Below are positions 13,380-25,167 of a stretch of 64,000 nucleotides of DNA, piece by piece. Numbering within the stretch: the stretch's first letter is position 1; the number at the start of each line of letters is the position of its first letter. The translations under genes and the position numbers were made by a program. This DNA comes from Manihot esculenta. Lineage: Eukaryota > Streptophyta > Magnoliopsida > Malpighiales > Euphorbiaceae. Location of the stretch: NCBI RefSeq assembly GCF_001659605.2, contig NC_035164.2:1575001-1639000 (forward strand), read 5' to 3'. The notes below the pieces were generated by a model. It searched no databases and was not told the DNA's origin. It saw only the letters and a program-made list of their open reading frames with translations.

Positions 13380-14970
13380 TCTTCAAGTTTCATCTATTTT
13401 TGAAACTAATAAGGTAGGGACTCCGCAAGGGCTAATGCTCTTCGGAATGTGCCCCTTCTTCAATAACTCTTCAATCTGTTCTTAAATGATTTCGCTCTCC
13501 TTTGGGTTCATCTTGTAATGAGGTAGATTCAGTAATTTGAATCCAGAAATGAGATCAATCTGATGTTGAATATCTCGCAAAGATCAAAGTTTTGAAGGTT
13601 CCTCCACTACCCTAGGAAACTCCTCCAACAACTCTTTGACGGATGGTGGTGAAGATAGTACATTCTTCACTTCTCCTTTTGTTCTCACCAATAAAGCTAG
13701 TGTGCTTCCAGATTTCTAAAATGCGCTTGATAACCTTTGCACTTCCGTAGAGACATCAACAACAGTTTTCCCTTCCACTTTAAAATATTTTGCAGAACCA
13801 GAAGGCAAAATAGTCATATTCTTCAGATTTTATGTAAACATGTATAAATTCTCCTTCCTTTTATGCAATGCATCAACATCAAACTACCAAGAACAACCTA
13901 ACAAAATTTCACAACAATGCATATTTATAACATCATAATTAACATATTCAATGTAAGATTTACCAATAGAAATAGGCATACTATAGATTTTATTGACTTC
14001 AATTGTCGGACCTTCCTTAATCCATCCAACTTTGTATGGTGAATGGTGACACTGTGTAGGCAACTACAGTTTCTCCATCAATTGCTTAGCTATCAGATTC
14101 TCACAATTGCAACTATCTATAATTAGCCTGCAAATTGCTTCTCCCGCTTGACAATTTGCCTAAAAAATCTTCCTCATTTGCATTCCATCCTCCTATTTCG
14201 TTGAACATAAATTTTTCTTCACCATATAAATAATCTCCCCATCTTCAGAACCAGCAATAGACCCATCATCTTCATTCACTTCCTTCTCAGATTCAATCAC
14301 CTCCTCAACCACATTAACCTGTCAACAATCATTATTAACTCCCTTGCATTCTGAATGATTATTCGATCGATGTTCAGATTGCTTGCAGCGATAACATATG
14401 TTTCCGGTTGATTTCTGATAAGGATTGATTTTGCCTCCTTTGTCTGTTGTATTAATGATTGTCTGTCCCTTACTGTCTCTTCTTTCTTCCACAGTATTTT
14501 GATGATTACTAGAATTTATAGCCCTATAAGAATGTCCACTATAATTACCTCTATATTGCTAAGTTCCTATTGAACTATAATTTTTGTAATTAAAATTCTG
14601 ATTAGACTGATATTGAGGCTGTCATTCAACACGTTCCTCTGCTCTTTTCACTATGTCAATGGCATCTGCTAAAGTGAAAATCGCAGCTACTCCATCATAC
14701 AATGAATTTCGTGATTCAGTCTCCTCTGATAATGAGTAACCTGCTGGGCTTCATTCTCATAGTTATTACACCTCGCTTGCAACCGCACAAACTCCTCTGT
14801 ATAGTCATCTGCCCTTCGAATCCCTTGAATACAATCATGATATCGGTTATACAAAATCTAAGTGATCACTAGGCAAGAACTGATGTCCAATCATCTACTT
14901 CATCAATAGCCAGTTTCGTATAGGTTCCAGCCTCTTGCAATAACGTTCGTTTTGAACAGAATTCTATCAT
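13380..14970 (-). pseudogene. Protease and distal gag of Ty3/gypsy element (broken)
   Basis: Translating the minus strand gives 'IDSCNCENLIAKQLMEKL', a retropepsin-like stretch after a probable degraded DSGA motif. Further upstream is gag text with a degraded zinc knuckle (CYRCKQSEHRSNNHSEC, where the expected HX4C spacing is changed) and NCIQGIRRADDYTEEFVRLQ. Stops occur throughout. Confidence 0.7.
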
Positions 14971-14976
14971 ACTGCT

Positions 14977-17237
14977 TGTAACACCCCTTACCCTATCAAA
15001 GAGTAGACAGAGCAAGGAATGTCACAAACTATGCCACTTTTGATATCTTACTAGTCCTTGATTTACATAATCTTTACAACTCACTCGATTAAATATGTAC
15101 ATGCCAAAATATAACTGTACTATGACTCAGAGACTCAAAACTACCAGCTATGATAATGGCCTTGATATCTGATGTAGACCTCTGATGAACTTTGCGTATC
15201 TACTTTATCTACAACCTGCGTGAGGTAATAACCAACACGCTGAGCTAATGCTCAGTGGGTGATAACAACAAATAACATAATAAAACAAACAAGCTCGCAT
15301 AAATAGATAATCAAGTAAACAATTACAAACTCGTAGATGCAAACATGTTAACATTCACCAATAAGTTCACAAAATTAAGTATCAATCTTATCTGTCATAT
15401 ATTGCATCAACTTTTCAAGTAGTTTAGAGTTACAATTTAACTTCAGTTTCTTCATAAGAAATGTACATTGATGTCTTATCTTTCCAACAAGGTATGGTTC
15501 ATGCAATTCTGATCATCCTATCTTAAGTTATGAATTTTTCTTTATAAGCTGCTCAATCAGGTCTTAATTAGTCCAGTATTGGTACCTGTTTATAGTATCA
15601 CAAAACATATAATATTCATGCATTTTCATACAAATTTAAGCTTAAGTGTCTTCTACAAAGTTTTACGTATACTTCTTAAGATTCAATTGGCACTGGTCTT
15701 AACAAATTTCACTGAGTACAAAATTAGTTATGGTATCATCAATAGACTCTGTTCCGGATGCACTACCACTGTGTCCAGTTTAGGTTCACTTGAAATTTTC
15801 ATCATCTTACATACAAATTTCAAATTTGGTCAATTCATGAAAGTTTTAGCTCTTTGTCTTAGCTTTCATTTGGTATATCTTAGGACTAATTTCAATAAAA
15901 ACACAATAAGTTATGAACTTGTTAATACAAGCTGCCCTGTTAAAACCTATTCTGCCAGATTTGCACTTTAAGCTCTCATATTAAGTTTCTTTACTCTAAG
16001 TCTTTCAAACACCATTTTAACATACATATACCATATTTCTATGATCAAAGCAACATTTCCAGCAAGTAAAATCAATCTCCAACTTCATATGTCCATGTGA
16101 AAATTCAAGGAAAACAGAAAATCAAAGAAACACCAAACTTTTCTTTAATTCCTCTTTCCTTTTTCCATTTCTACTCTCTAGCTATCTCCTTTCCCTTTGA
16201 TGTTCCTTCACCTAGGTCAATTTACTCTAAGTCTTTCAAACACCATTTTAACATACATATACCATATTTCTATGATCAAAGCAACATTTCCAGCAAGTAA
16301 AATCAATCTCCAACTTCATATGTCCATGTGAAAATTCAAGGAAAACAGAAAATCAAAGAAACACCAAACTTTTCTTTAATTCCTCTTTCCTTTTTCCATT
16401 TCTACTCTCTAGCTATCTCCTTTCCCTTTGATGTTCCTTCACCTAGGTCAATTTATATCTTAGGGAAGGATTGAATAAACTATAAATTAAAGCTTTATAA
16501 TTCAAATTCATGCATGAATAAATGAAAAGATGCCATTTCCTACACACTTCTAAGCTCACCTTTGATTTACAAGCTTGGTGTATATGAAATCCTCAACTTT
16601 TCTTCTCCAATCCTTTCAATATATGGCTGTTCCTTTAGCTCTTGATCTTAGGGTACATTTTGGTTAAAGGAAGAAGTTGTTTTGGTGAGATTTGGCTTGG
16701 CTTTGGTGGAAGGAAGACAAAACAAAGCTTTGGTTTTTCAATGGTGAGCTACGGCAATGGTGGAGGAAGAAAGAAGAAAATCCCTTTTTCTTTTTTTTTA
16801 ATTTGCTTTTTCATTTCTCCTTTCCTTAGTTAGGTGACACATGGAAAGTAAAATTTGACTTTTATGTTTTAACTTTTCATATTTACACTTTAACCTACTA
16901 ACTCTTTACCATGTTTCAATTTAGTTTTTAAACTTTCAATAATCATAGATTGACCTACTAAAATATGCTTTTAGCCTTTAGAAATCCTTTTCACTTAAGC
17001 TAGCATAACGGATTTAAACAAGCACCTCCCGAAAGTGTTTCGTTCCCGACTCGCTAATCACACTGTCTACTTTAATTCTGAATACGTCCGTTTATTTATT
17101 TGAGTTTTCTATGATTCAGTTATTAGCAGTTTAGAATTATGCTAGCACATTCCCTAAGGCCACTTACTCTAGTAGTGAAAGAGCCTAGCCCTACCTAGTG
17201 ATGGCACTACTCTAGCTATAGGTTTGAGGATGTTACA
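14977..17237 (-). mobile_element. 2.26-kb solo LTR inserted in gag, 5-bp TSD
   Basis: Starts TGTAACACCCC and ends GGATGTTACA, so the ends are inverted (TGTAACA/TGTTACA). It is flanked by a perfect 5-bp duplication CTGCT at 14972-14976 and 17238-17242. No coding domains were seen inside. The minus strand gives TGTAACATCC...GGGGTGTTACA and a CCCACTGAGC...TAGCTCA box, both seen in large Tekay/Del-type LTRs and shared with the plus-strand LTR at 59078-61247. It contains a 231-bp tandem duplication. Confidence 0.88.
15991..16452. repeat. 231-bp tandem duplication inside the solo LTR
   Basis: Units 15991-16221 and 16222-16452 look identical by reading. Each starts TTACTCTAAGTCTTTC and ends ACCTAGGTCAAT. 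The lack of visible differences implies a recent event, or gene conversion, within an otherwise old insertion. Confidence 0.92.
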
Positions 17238-17574
17238 CTGCTGCACCTCCCTTTAATTTATAAGTCACAATCAGAACCTTTCGATTCTCCTCTATGTTTA
17301 TAATTTCGAAAAACTAATCAACCTCCGCTAACCAACCAATGACATATTCCACATCCAACGAACCAGAAAAGTTTTGAAAATCTATCTTTATCCTATAAAA
17401 TTCGTGATAATCTTGTTGGAGATTTGCGACCACAGAATTTGGAACTGTTTATGGGCGTTCGGCTGCGGCGGGTTGGTTATTACCTCGTTGTGGGGCTAGC
17501 TGTCTGATCATATCTCTCAATTCTGCCAATGATGTCTCCATTGCAGTGAGTCACACTTCTTTATTGTCGGTCAT
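17238..17574 (-). pseudogene. Proximal gag of Ty3/gypsy element (broken)
   Basis: From the ATG at 17574 the minus strand reads MTDNKEV, a stop, then 'METSLAELRDMIRQLAPQRG' and further gag-like text (IKIDFQNFSGSLDVEYVIGW, YKLKGGAAA) with more stops. It is cut at 17238-17242 by the solo LTR insertion and resumes at 14976 in matching sequence. Confidence 0.75.
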
Positions 17575-17599
17575 GGATGAATTTTGCTCTGATACCAAC

Positions 17600-17996
17600 T
17601 GAAATAGGACTGTTTAGGATCCGTCAGGAGTTTTAACCAATAACGTTTGATTAAGACGAAATTTCGAAAATAAAAAATTAGAAGTCGAAATCTTTTATTA
17701 AATTCTCAAAAATTAAAAAGTGTCTCAAATAGCAAAAAAAAAGGGCTTATTTATAATATAAAAAATCCTAATATAAAAAAATTTTAAAAAATAATAAAAT
17801 TATAAAATTAACTCTCTAAAAAGTAAAACTTTTTTTTAAATTTTGTGACAAGGTCTATGCTCTATTAATACTTTTAAAAATCGTGCATATTAAATTTTAC
17901 TTTTTAAAAAGTTACTATGAGTCTATAATAAACATCGATAGTAAAAATTAAATCTAATATAAATTTATCATAAATTTTAAAATTAATTATTCTGCA
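17600..17996 (-). repeat. 5' LTR of the Ty3/gypsy element
   Basis: 397-bp LTR with TG...CA ends on the minus strand (TGCAGAATAA ... CCTATTTCA), followed at once by the tRNA-Met primer site. The same LTR type recurs at 10780-11016 (truncated), about 55165-55535 and 56464-56864. Confidence 0.75.
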
Positions 17997-18353
17997 CCAA
18001 TAATCATTTGAATTTATTAAAATAAATAAATAAATTCAAGAAAAACTTATCGTACATTATTCGGTCAATACATATTAAAAAAATGAATTAAAAATATTAA
18101 ATTTTCTTTTTAATATGAATTTACCTCTAAATTATTATTAAAAAATTAATTATGATTATTATTTATCAAGATTTAAAAGTGTGAATTACAATTTTTTTTG
18201 AACTTATTTAAATTTATTTGATTTTTTAAATAATTTTTAAAAGTAAATTTAAATTAAAAAAATTGACATTTAACCCGCTTGAAACTAAATTTGGACTTCT
18301 TGTAATGATACAAATATGAAAACACTAAAGAGGAAGACAAGCAAGTACAAAAT

Positions 18354-18560
18354 TTACCAGAGACCAAAAAACGTTAAGGGTTGGTAACAAACAAGACCAT
18401 AAATAAATAAATAAATTCCAGGAGACAAAAGAATAAGAAAATTGACTCCACCAACAACCACAAAGATGTGCAGACCCATAGCAATAGCAGACAGCATCTC
18501 ACTGGAGAGTAGCAATCCCCCTGGAAACAGCACACTTCTTGGTCTCTCTGTCGAGGACAT
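18354..18560 (-). other. Possible short hydrophobic protein or first exon of a truncated gene
   Basis: A 68-codon frame from a true ATG begins MSSTERPRSVLFPGGLLLSS and continues with two likely membrane segments (about residues 25-50 and 44-62). The composition is less biased than other chance frames in the window. A good splice donor (CTCTG|GTAAAT) overlaps its last codon, so it could be the first exon of a gene whose remainder would lie where the LTR element (ending at 17996) now sits. TATATAAA lies only about 20 bp upstream of the ATG, too close for normal use. The family is not recognised. Confidence 0.25.
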
Positions 18561-18910
18561 TCTCAGATTATTTCTTATTTTATATAAAGAGAGGCCATTT
18601 CCAGCTCATTTTCATTCGGAATTTTTTATAATAATTTGTATAAATTTGGTCTAAATAAATTTATTTTATAATTTAAAGCGTGGACAACTCGACAAACGTA
18701 AAGTTGGTAGGTGTTGTTTTGGGATTTTGTGAATTAATCACACGGTATATTTAGGATTTTAAAGTCAATAAAATTAGCATAGTATTTGGAAACCTAGCCT
18801 TGGATTTTTTGGCAAAGGCCTTGATTTCATGTATATTCCAGTCCTTTACTCAGAATATATTTCCACTACCCTTAATCCCATTCCAGATAATAACAAATTT
18901 GGCGTAGTTT

Positions 18911-21786
18911 TCATTGCTGATTCCTTAGATCATCATAGTACTTGTTAATCCATCCTTCAATAGTTTTGATCTCAACTTCTCTTTGTGCGACCAACCACAC
19001 TGGATCAGTCGTTTTGTTTGCAACCAGTATGTCCAAGCAATGAGACCCTGCACCCAAATAACATATTTGGGCAAATTTGATAAACTTAGTTAGTGAAAAA
19101 CACTAAAATATTTTAGTTATGAGAACATACCATTAACTGTATAAACAGCAGTAATTGTTTCTGACAAGTTCTCCAACACCCTGCAGTTAGAGGAAACACA
19201 CACTACAATTACATCTCAATGAAACTAACAGCAGGATTATCACTATTTGTTTTAAATTAAAAAAAATTGATCAAATTAAATTAATTTAAAATTTTAATTT
19301 AATTTTTTTTTATTTAAGTTCGATTTAATTTAATTTTTCATTTTAAAAATTTCAATTATTTTGATTTAGTTCAGTTTAATTTTAATAAAAAAAAATAAAA
19401 AAAATCAAACCGAACTTATTAGTAATAATAATATATTATTTTTAATAATATAAAGAGATTAAATCATATTAAAATTAAAATATTTCATTAAATTTTAAAA
19501 TATTAAAAATAAAGTGTAAAAAATAAAAAATTTATTAAAAATTTAAATCAATTAAATCGAACTGAATCAAACCGGTTCGATTCAATTTAATTTTTAATCA
19601 AAATCGATTAGATTCAATTTTCATAAATATTAAAATTTCAGTTTTTAATTTTTTCGGTTCCGTACTATCTCACACTAACCGGCTCACCCCAACTAGCCGG
19701 TGTCCATAACAATAATCTTCTATATATATATATATATATATATATTAATTTCTATCTTCATTTAAAAAAAAAAAAATTCAACATTTCTGCCGTCCAACGT
19801 AAGCTAAAATGATAGAAAGGTTAAATTAAAATTAACCCTTAAATGAAGAGGGAAATTAATGAATTTTCAAGTAGAGACTCTGTTTACCCGCCGCTGCTAT
19901 AAGGATCTTTCAATCCATTGGAGAAAATGATGTTGCTACCAAACCTCTGGAGAATAAGTTTTATACTCTGCAATTTTAAAAAATAGTAATTAAAGAATGA
20001 ATTTTAAATGAAATTAAAAAATAAGAAAAAAAGCAGAAAATAAAAATAAAAACATACGTGGCCTCCATAATAGGTAGTGACCCAATGAGGTCGAGGTGAA
20101 ACACCATATGAATTCTTACAATCTTGGACATAGGTGTTGAGATCGAAAGGGTCAGGTGGGAACATGGTCTCGTTCCCACGGCCAATCGGTATCACCATCT
20201 CACTGCATGTCTACAAAAAAATCCCACATTCATTGATTAATCCTTTGCATTATTAAGTTCAATTTCAATCACTCATCAATCCAATAATTGAATAAATATC
20301 TTGTAAAAATATAGAAAAAAAAAATATAATCTAAATCCTGACAGTTCTCTCTTAATTAACCTGCCATCTCCACCCTAATTTTGTTTCAGAAACATTCGTG
20401 GGTGCATTAATATAGCAAGATCTGTTTCCCCTGTAAGCAAAAACACCAGCAAATATTTTGGTGAGAGTATCATTCCCAGAATCACCATCTACGCCACTGC
20501 ACACTCTATTCACAGGGTATGTGGGTGGCTTATTGTACTGAGCAGCGCCACTATACATTGAATCCAAGTAATCTTTCAGCTCATCAGAGTCGGCTAATGG
20601 TCTACAAAAACAAAAACAAACTCTCCGTTTGAAATCAAGAATTCTGACGAATGGTTAATGAATCACGAATGAAGTTTCAAGGAAGATTACGCAAAGTGTT
20701 GTTTTTTACTTGCAAGTTTTGAATTTCTTGCTGAGGATTGAAAGGCCATTGGGTTTAGAAGCAATTTCATCAATTTCTGCCCATGACTTCTGTATTGTCT
20801 TGTAACAAGTCTCACTAGCTTCCTGCAAAATGAAATAATAATTATTCAATTTTACATGAGTTCTCATGTCCGAGTCTCAGTCAGAGCTGATTGCAGATTA
20901 CTCTGAAATCCTTGGAAACAATAGAATAGTATCCATCCTGTGGAGTAATATCATCAAAGTAAAGAACAGGTGCTGATGAAGCCAAAGCTCCCAGGGCTAT
21001 GTGAGGATACTTGAGTCGAAACCAGGAAGCCAGCACTAATAACAACACAAATTGAAGCAAAAAAAAGATTTAAATTTTAATCTATGGAACGTTTGTGAAG
21101 AAGAATAGATATATGTTAAGTGGCCTACTTCCGCCGTAGGATCCTCCGACGACGATGACCGGAGAATTTTCAGCACGGAAGCTTTTCTTGACGTGAATGA
21201 TAATTTCTGCATAATCTGCAATAGCTTGTGCAGAGTTAAAATACCCACGAGTGCTTCCGTTTTTCAAAGCTTCATCCCTTGACCCAAACGGGATTGATTT
21301 CCCATAATATCTGTGCTGATGAAAATAAACAAGAAACAGAGAAATTTTTTTAACCATAAAATTTTAAACAAAGCTTAAAATATAAGGAAAAAAAAACACC
21401 TCTATATACAGCAGAAGAGCATTAAATCGAAAAGCATTGTCTGAGAGAAACCCAACAGCAGCAAGATCACTGTCCAGTGAAGCTTCTGCTCCAAAATAGA
21501 CAAGAATTGGTGCATTAGAATTAGCACCTCCCCAGTGTTTGGAACTGATGACAAATCTTTGTTCAAAGGTATTGTAGCTTTCAGGTTTGTAGTTGAAGTG
21601 ATCAAGAGTTTGGTTGTAAAAGAATGTCTGCAAATCATCTGAGGTTTTTTCAGACAAAACCTCAGCTGGGTCTTCAAGAAATCTTGGTCCTATTGGACTA
21701 AGCCTTGGAATATTAAGAAGTGCTGTTGCAGAGGTTAAGAGAATGGAAAGGAACAGAAACCATTGAAACAGAAGTAGAGGAAACAT
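18911..21786 (-). CDS. Lysosomal Pro-X carboxypeptidase-like serine peptidase (S28), gene B
   Basis: Second S28 peptidase, predicted secreted or vacuolar, with a signal peptide in residues 1-22. Exons 21400-21786, 21129-21315, 20902-21035, 20710-20822, 20361-20601, 20058-20210, 19888-19967, 19131-19180 and 18911-19047 join in frame to 493 aa; all introns are GT-AG. Exons 2, 3, 4, 6, 7 and 8 have exactly the lengths of those in gene A (187, 134, 113, 153, 80, 50 bp), so the two are tandem duplicates. The catalytic triad is intact: Ser188 in GGSYGG, Asp426 in [11 protein letters not shown], His451 in GSHCLD. The C-terminus ([20 protein letters not shown]) is typical of the family. The intron between exons 7 and 8 is 707 bp here but 106 bp in gene A because of a MITE. 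Substrate unknown. Confidence 0.93.
19250..19690. mobile_element. MITE, AACCGAA family, copy 4, in an intron of S28 gene B
   Basis: Shows the family core (AAATCAAACCGAACTTATTAG, AATAATATAAAGAG) and a right end with CGGCTCACCCC. It sits in the intron 19181-19887, followed by a (TA)n run at about 19719-19744. The matching intron of gene A (5008-5113) lacks it. The left terminus is diverged, so the start is approximate. Confidence 0.65.
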
Positions 21787-21844
21787 GGTGGAAATATTCC
21801 CAATAGATTATTTTTTGAGGATATTTGTGATTCTGAATTATGGC

Positions 21845-21852
21845 TTATATAG
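21845..21852 (-). promoter_or_regulatory. Probable TATA box of S28 gene B
   Basis: TATATAAG on the minus strand, about 60-65 bp upstream of the ATG at 21786. The spacing fits a short 5' UTR. The position is similar to the TATA box of the paralogue at 7473-7481. Confidence 0.55.
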
Positions 21853-22428
21853 AATATGAAGAAATCTTAGAGGTTTACATGGGGAAGCTACTCCTAATTA
21901 TGATCTCCGACATGAAAGATACTTATCTAGGTCGGGATTTATGCGGATTCATACTATAAAATTAAAATAAAGAGCTAAATAATAACTTTCTCAAGAATTA
22001 GTTTGTGAAATTTACAGTATCCATGCATGCATGTAGAATAAATCCTTGTAAAAAATATGTGAATAAAAAGGCCAAGAGCTATAAGGAGTTTTCAAAAGCT
22101 AAGTTGGCATATTAGGCTTCACATCCAAGATTAGAAATTGGCGATAGTGCCATTGCCAGTTTATGCCATCTCTGGCAGTGAGAAGCAGCAGAATCCACAA
22201 GAAATTGATCTTCAAGATCTTTTTTTCCTTTCTATTTTTGTTTTCATACCTTTTTTTTTAAAAAAAAACTTATTTGGTAGTCCAGCTGATTCAAATTTAC
22301 ATGTGAAAAGTCTATAAAAGAAACGAATATTTTCCCAAATTTCAAAAATATTCTATATTTAAAATTCAATATTACCAATTTAAGGTCATATTAATTATTT
22401 TATTATTGTTAGTTTCACATTATTTTTA

Positions 22429-23330
22429 GGAAAAATTACTTTTTAGTCCATGAGATTTAACGTAATTAATACTTTTGTCCCTCTATTTTAGCGACCCAAC
22501 ACTTAAGTCCTTCACTTTCTCTTCCGTCCAAATTTGTAGTCCTTCCGTCCATTTAAACCGTTTGGTCAAAGAGTCAAAGGTGAGAGGTGATAATTTTTTC
22601 CAAAAATACCCTCCTCTCAACCTAAAATCCTTATCCTTCTTCCCTTTCATATTTTTTTCATTTCCCTTTATTCATCCATTGTTAATTCTCCTTTTTTTTT
22701 TCTCTCTTTTTTTCATCCTTCTTCTCCCTCATATTTTATTTATTTCCTTTTGACATAGTTGATTTTTCTTTTTTTTTTCTTTTTCATCTTTTTTCTCCCT
22801 TATATTTTCTCTATTTTCTTTTGATATTATTGATTTTTCTTTTTTTTTTGTTTTCTCTTTTCATCTTTGTTCTCCCTGACATTGTTGATTTTTTTTTCTC
22901 TTTTCCATCTTTTTTCTATAGTGATTTTACAGTGACTTTACAGTGATTTGGGTTTGGGTGATTTTAAAATAGCGGGAAGAAGAAGAAGAAGAAAAATAGC
23001 GCGCGGGAAGAAGAAGAAGAAGAAGTAAAATAGCGGAAAGAAGAAGAAGTAAAATAGCGGGAAGAAGTAAAATAGCGGGAAGAAGAAAAAGAAGAAGTAA
23101 AATAGTGGAAGAAGAAGAAGAAGAAGAAGATTTACAGTAATTTTTGGGTGATTTTAAAATAGCGTTAGGGTTAATTTTGTCAATTCACGTATCCCAAACG
23201 GCTATTTTGGACGGAAGGACTACGAAATTGGACAGAAGAGAAAGTAAGTGACTTAAGTGTTGGGTCGCCAAAATAGAGGGACAGAAGTGTTAATTACGTT
23301 AAACCTCAAGGACTAAAAAATAATTTTCCC
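22429..23330. mobile_element. Non-autonomous Mutator-like element with long TIRs
   Basis: 902-bp element. About 140 bp at each end are inverted copies: it starts GGAAAAATTACTTTTTAGTCC, and the reverse complement of the end reads GGGAAAATTATTTTTTAGTCC and stays similar through GTAGTCCTTCCGTCC. It is flanked by TTATTTTTA (22420-22428) and TTCTTTTTA (23331-23339), a 9-bp duplication with one mismatch. No transposase frame is present. The inside is a pyrimidine-rich block (22600-22920) with repeated TTGATTTTTCTTTT units, then a purine block (22975-23130) of AGCGGGAAGAAG units. Confidence 0.85.
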
Positions 23331-23339
23331 TTCTTTTTA

Positions 23340-25167
23340 TCATATCTCTCAAATTTTTATAGCAATTTTGAGAAGTTATCTTAAGATTAAAATTATAAGA
23401 TTATTATTTTATTTTATAAAATTAAAATTTAATTTCTGATATCGATATTATTGATCGTAATAATATATGATAATTTTATTTTTTTATAAAAAAATTATTT
23501 TAATTATTTAAATAAATGAGATTCAAATTTGAGTAGTCCTCTTTAAAAAATTCTAAAGGTTGAATTATTTGCCGATTGAATAAGTGATGTCGTTTTGCAA
23601 GCATCAATGGGTGGAAATTCAATAAACAATTTGTATTGTCAAAAAGACAGTATTGTCCCACCACAGCTTTCTTTTTTTCTTTTGGTTTTTTCCAAAGCTA
23701 ATAATATCAATAAGCTAAAAAGATGCAATCCCCACAAGCATAAAGCAAAGGAAAGGAGACTTTCTCACTTTTTTGAGATTTTCTGACCAACGTTTTTCAC
23801 ATTTCAGTTACAGAATTTCTCTTTTAAAAAAAAATTCACTTTTTCTAGAAGCGATAAATATCTAATTGTTTACTTAATTATTTTCTGATGATGTCATCCA
23901 CATGCTAGCCGTAGGATCGTCAGTGGGGTAGATCTGGAAATCAAAATTAGAACCGGACTGTGAAATTTGAAACCAGACTGAAATTTTATATTAAGGGTTA
24001 TATTCTCCTCTCCTATTAAAATCGGAATCCGCTAATTCAAATCGGTAGTTGGATTCGATTTTTATTTATAAAATAAATTATTTTATAAAATTACGTTATT
24101 TAATTTTAAAATATAAATAAATTAAATTATAATTTTTTTTACTTATAAAAATATTATTTATATTTTTTTTAAATGAAAAAATATTATTTATGTTTAAATG
24201 TCATATTAATTTGTTTCTGTATTTTATTTTTTATATTATATAAATAGATATAAAATTTATTTATTTAATAAAATATATATTTAATAATATTTAAAATTCT
24301 TATTTATTTATATTTATAGATTTAATTTGATGGTAAGTAAATTTAAGAGATTTCAGATTTTACTCTCTTAATTTTTTATTGTCATTTTAAAAAAAAATTA
24401 TTTATTTATTCATATTTTATTTAATAACAATAATTTTTTTTAAAAAAATCCTTATGTAAATGTGTTGAGACTCATCTCATCTCATCTCATCTCATCTATC
24501 TCATCTCATCTCATGGTGACATCCTTTTATTATTATGATTATATGTATAGCTTTCACACTATTAATTGCGTCTAAATATGAAGTTGCCATGCCTTCACAC
24601 TTCAAATCTATTGCTCAATTCTAGTTGTTCCTTCTGTGTTTAGTTTCATCCAAAATATTTTTTATATGTTTTAATATTTAAAATACTCATAAAAATTAAT
24701 TAATAAAAATTAAATTAATTTAATAAAAATGACTTTCTTTTTTAAAAAGAGATCATCAATTTTTAAAAATTTTATTAAAATTTTTATATATAAATTTATT
24801 AATATATTTTATCTTTTAAAATAAAATTAAAAAAAAATAAATTATTTTGTTAAAAAAATATTTTATATAAAATATATTTTATAAATACAAATTATTTTTT
24901 CAAATAAATAAATTTTTTATTTAAACCATTTAATATTAATTCGATTAATCAAAACATTAAGTACTAAATTTTAATATATGATAAAATTAAATAGAATAAT
25001 AAGAGTTAATTTATACATTATATTATAGTTTAAAAAAATAACAATAATTTTAAGATAATAAAAAAATTAATAAAAATTATAAGACGAAAAGAATATTATT
25101 ATACTTTATTTTTGCTTTAATTTAACATGGTTAAACATATATACTATTATTCCTAATATATTACAAA
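23340..25167. other. Gene-free AT-rich region with CTCAT microsatellite
   Basis: AT-rich DNA. 23930-24060 contains CGGAATCCG/ATTCGATT-type repeat text. 24471-24514 is a run of CTCAT/CTAT pentanucleotide repeats, listed separately. The short frame 23595-23786 looks like chance. Nothing coding was recognised. Confidence 0.55.
24471..24514. repeat. (CTCAT)n microsatellite
   Basis: About eight CTCAT units with one interruption (CTAT) in 44 bp. Confidence 0.9.

Larger units (their letters stand above)
10780..17996 (-). mobile_element. Degenerate Ty3/gypsy chromovirus-like LTR retrotransposon
   Basis: Element on the minus strand. Its 5' LTR is 17600-17996. The primer binding site is 17588-17597, reading TTGGTATCAGAGC on the minus strand and complementary to initiator tRNA-Met. 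Then follow gag (from ATG at 17574), protease, reverse transcriptase, RNase H and integrase, and a 3' LTR remnant at about 10780-11016 whose inner edge CTCTGCA matches the 5' LTR edge TTCTGCA. The domain order gag-PR-RT-RH-INT fits Ty3/gypsy. Many in-frame stops and frameshifts make it non-coding. A solo LTR (14977-17237) interrupts gag. Lineage is inferred from the tRNA-Met site and from the integrase C-terminal text 'NVTNLFQYYPANDN' running into the LTR, as in chromoviruses. Confidence 0.85.

Noticed and set aside
15579..15971. 130-codon plus-strand frame with several hydrophobic stretches
   Set aside because: Inside the 2.26-kb solo LTR, no known domain, and opposite to the LTR's orientation.
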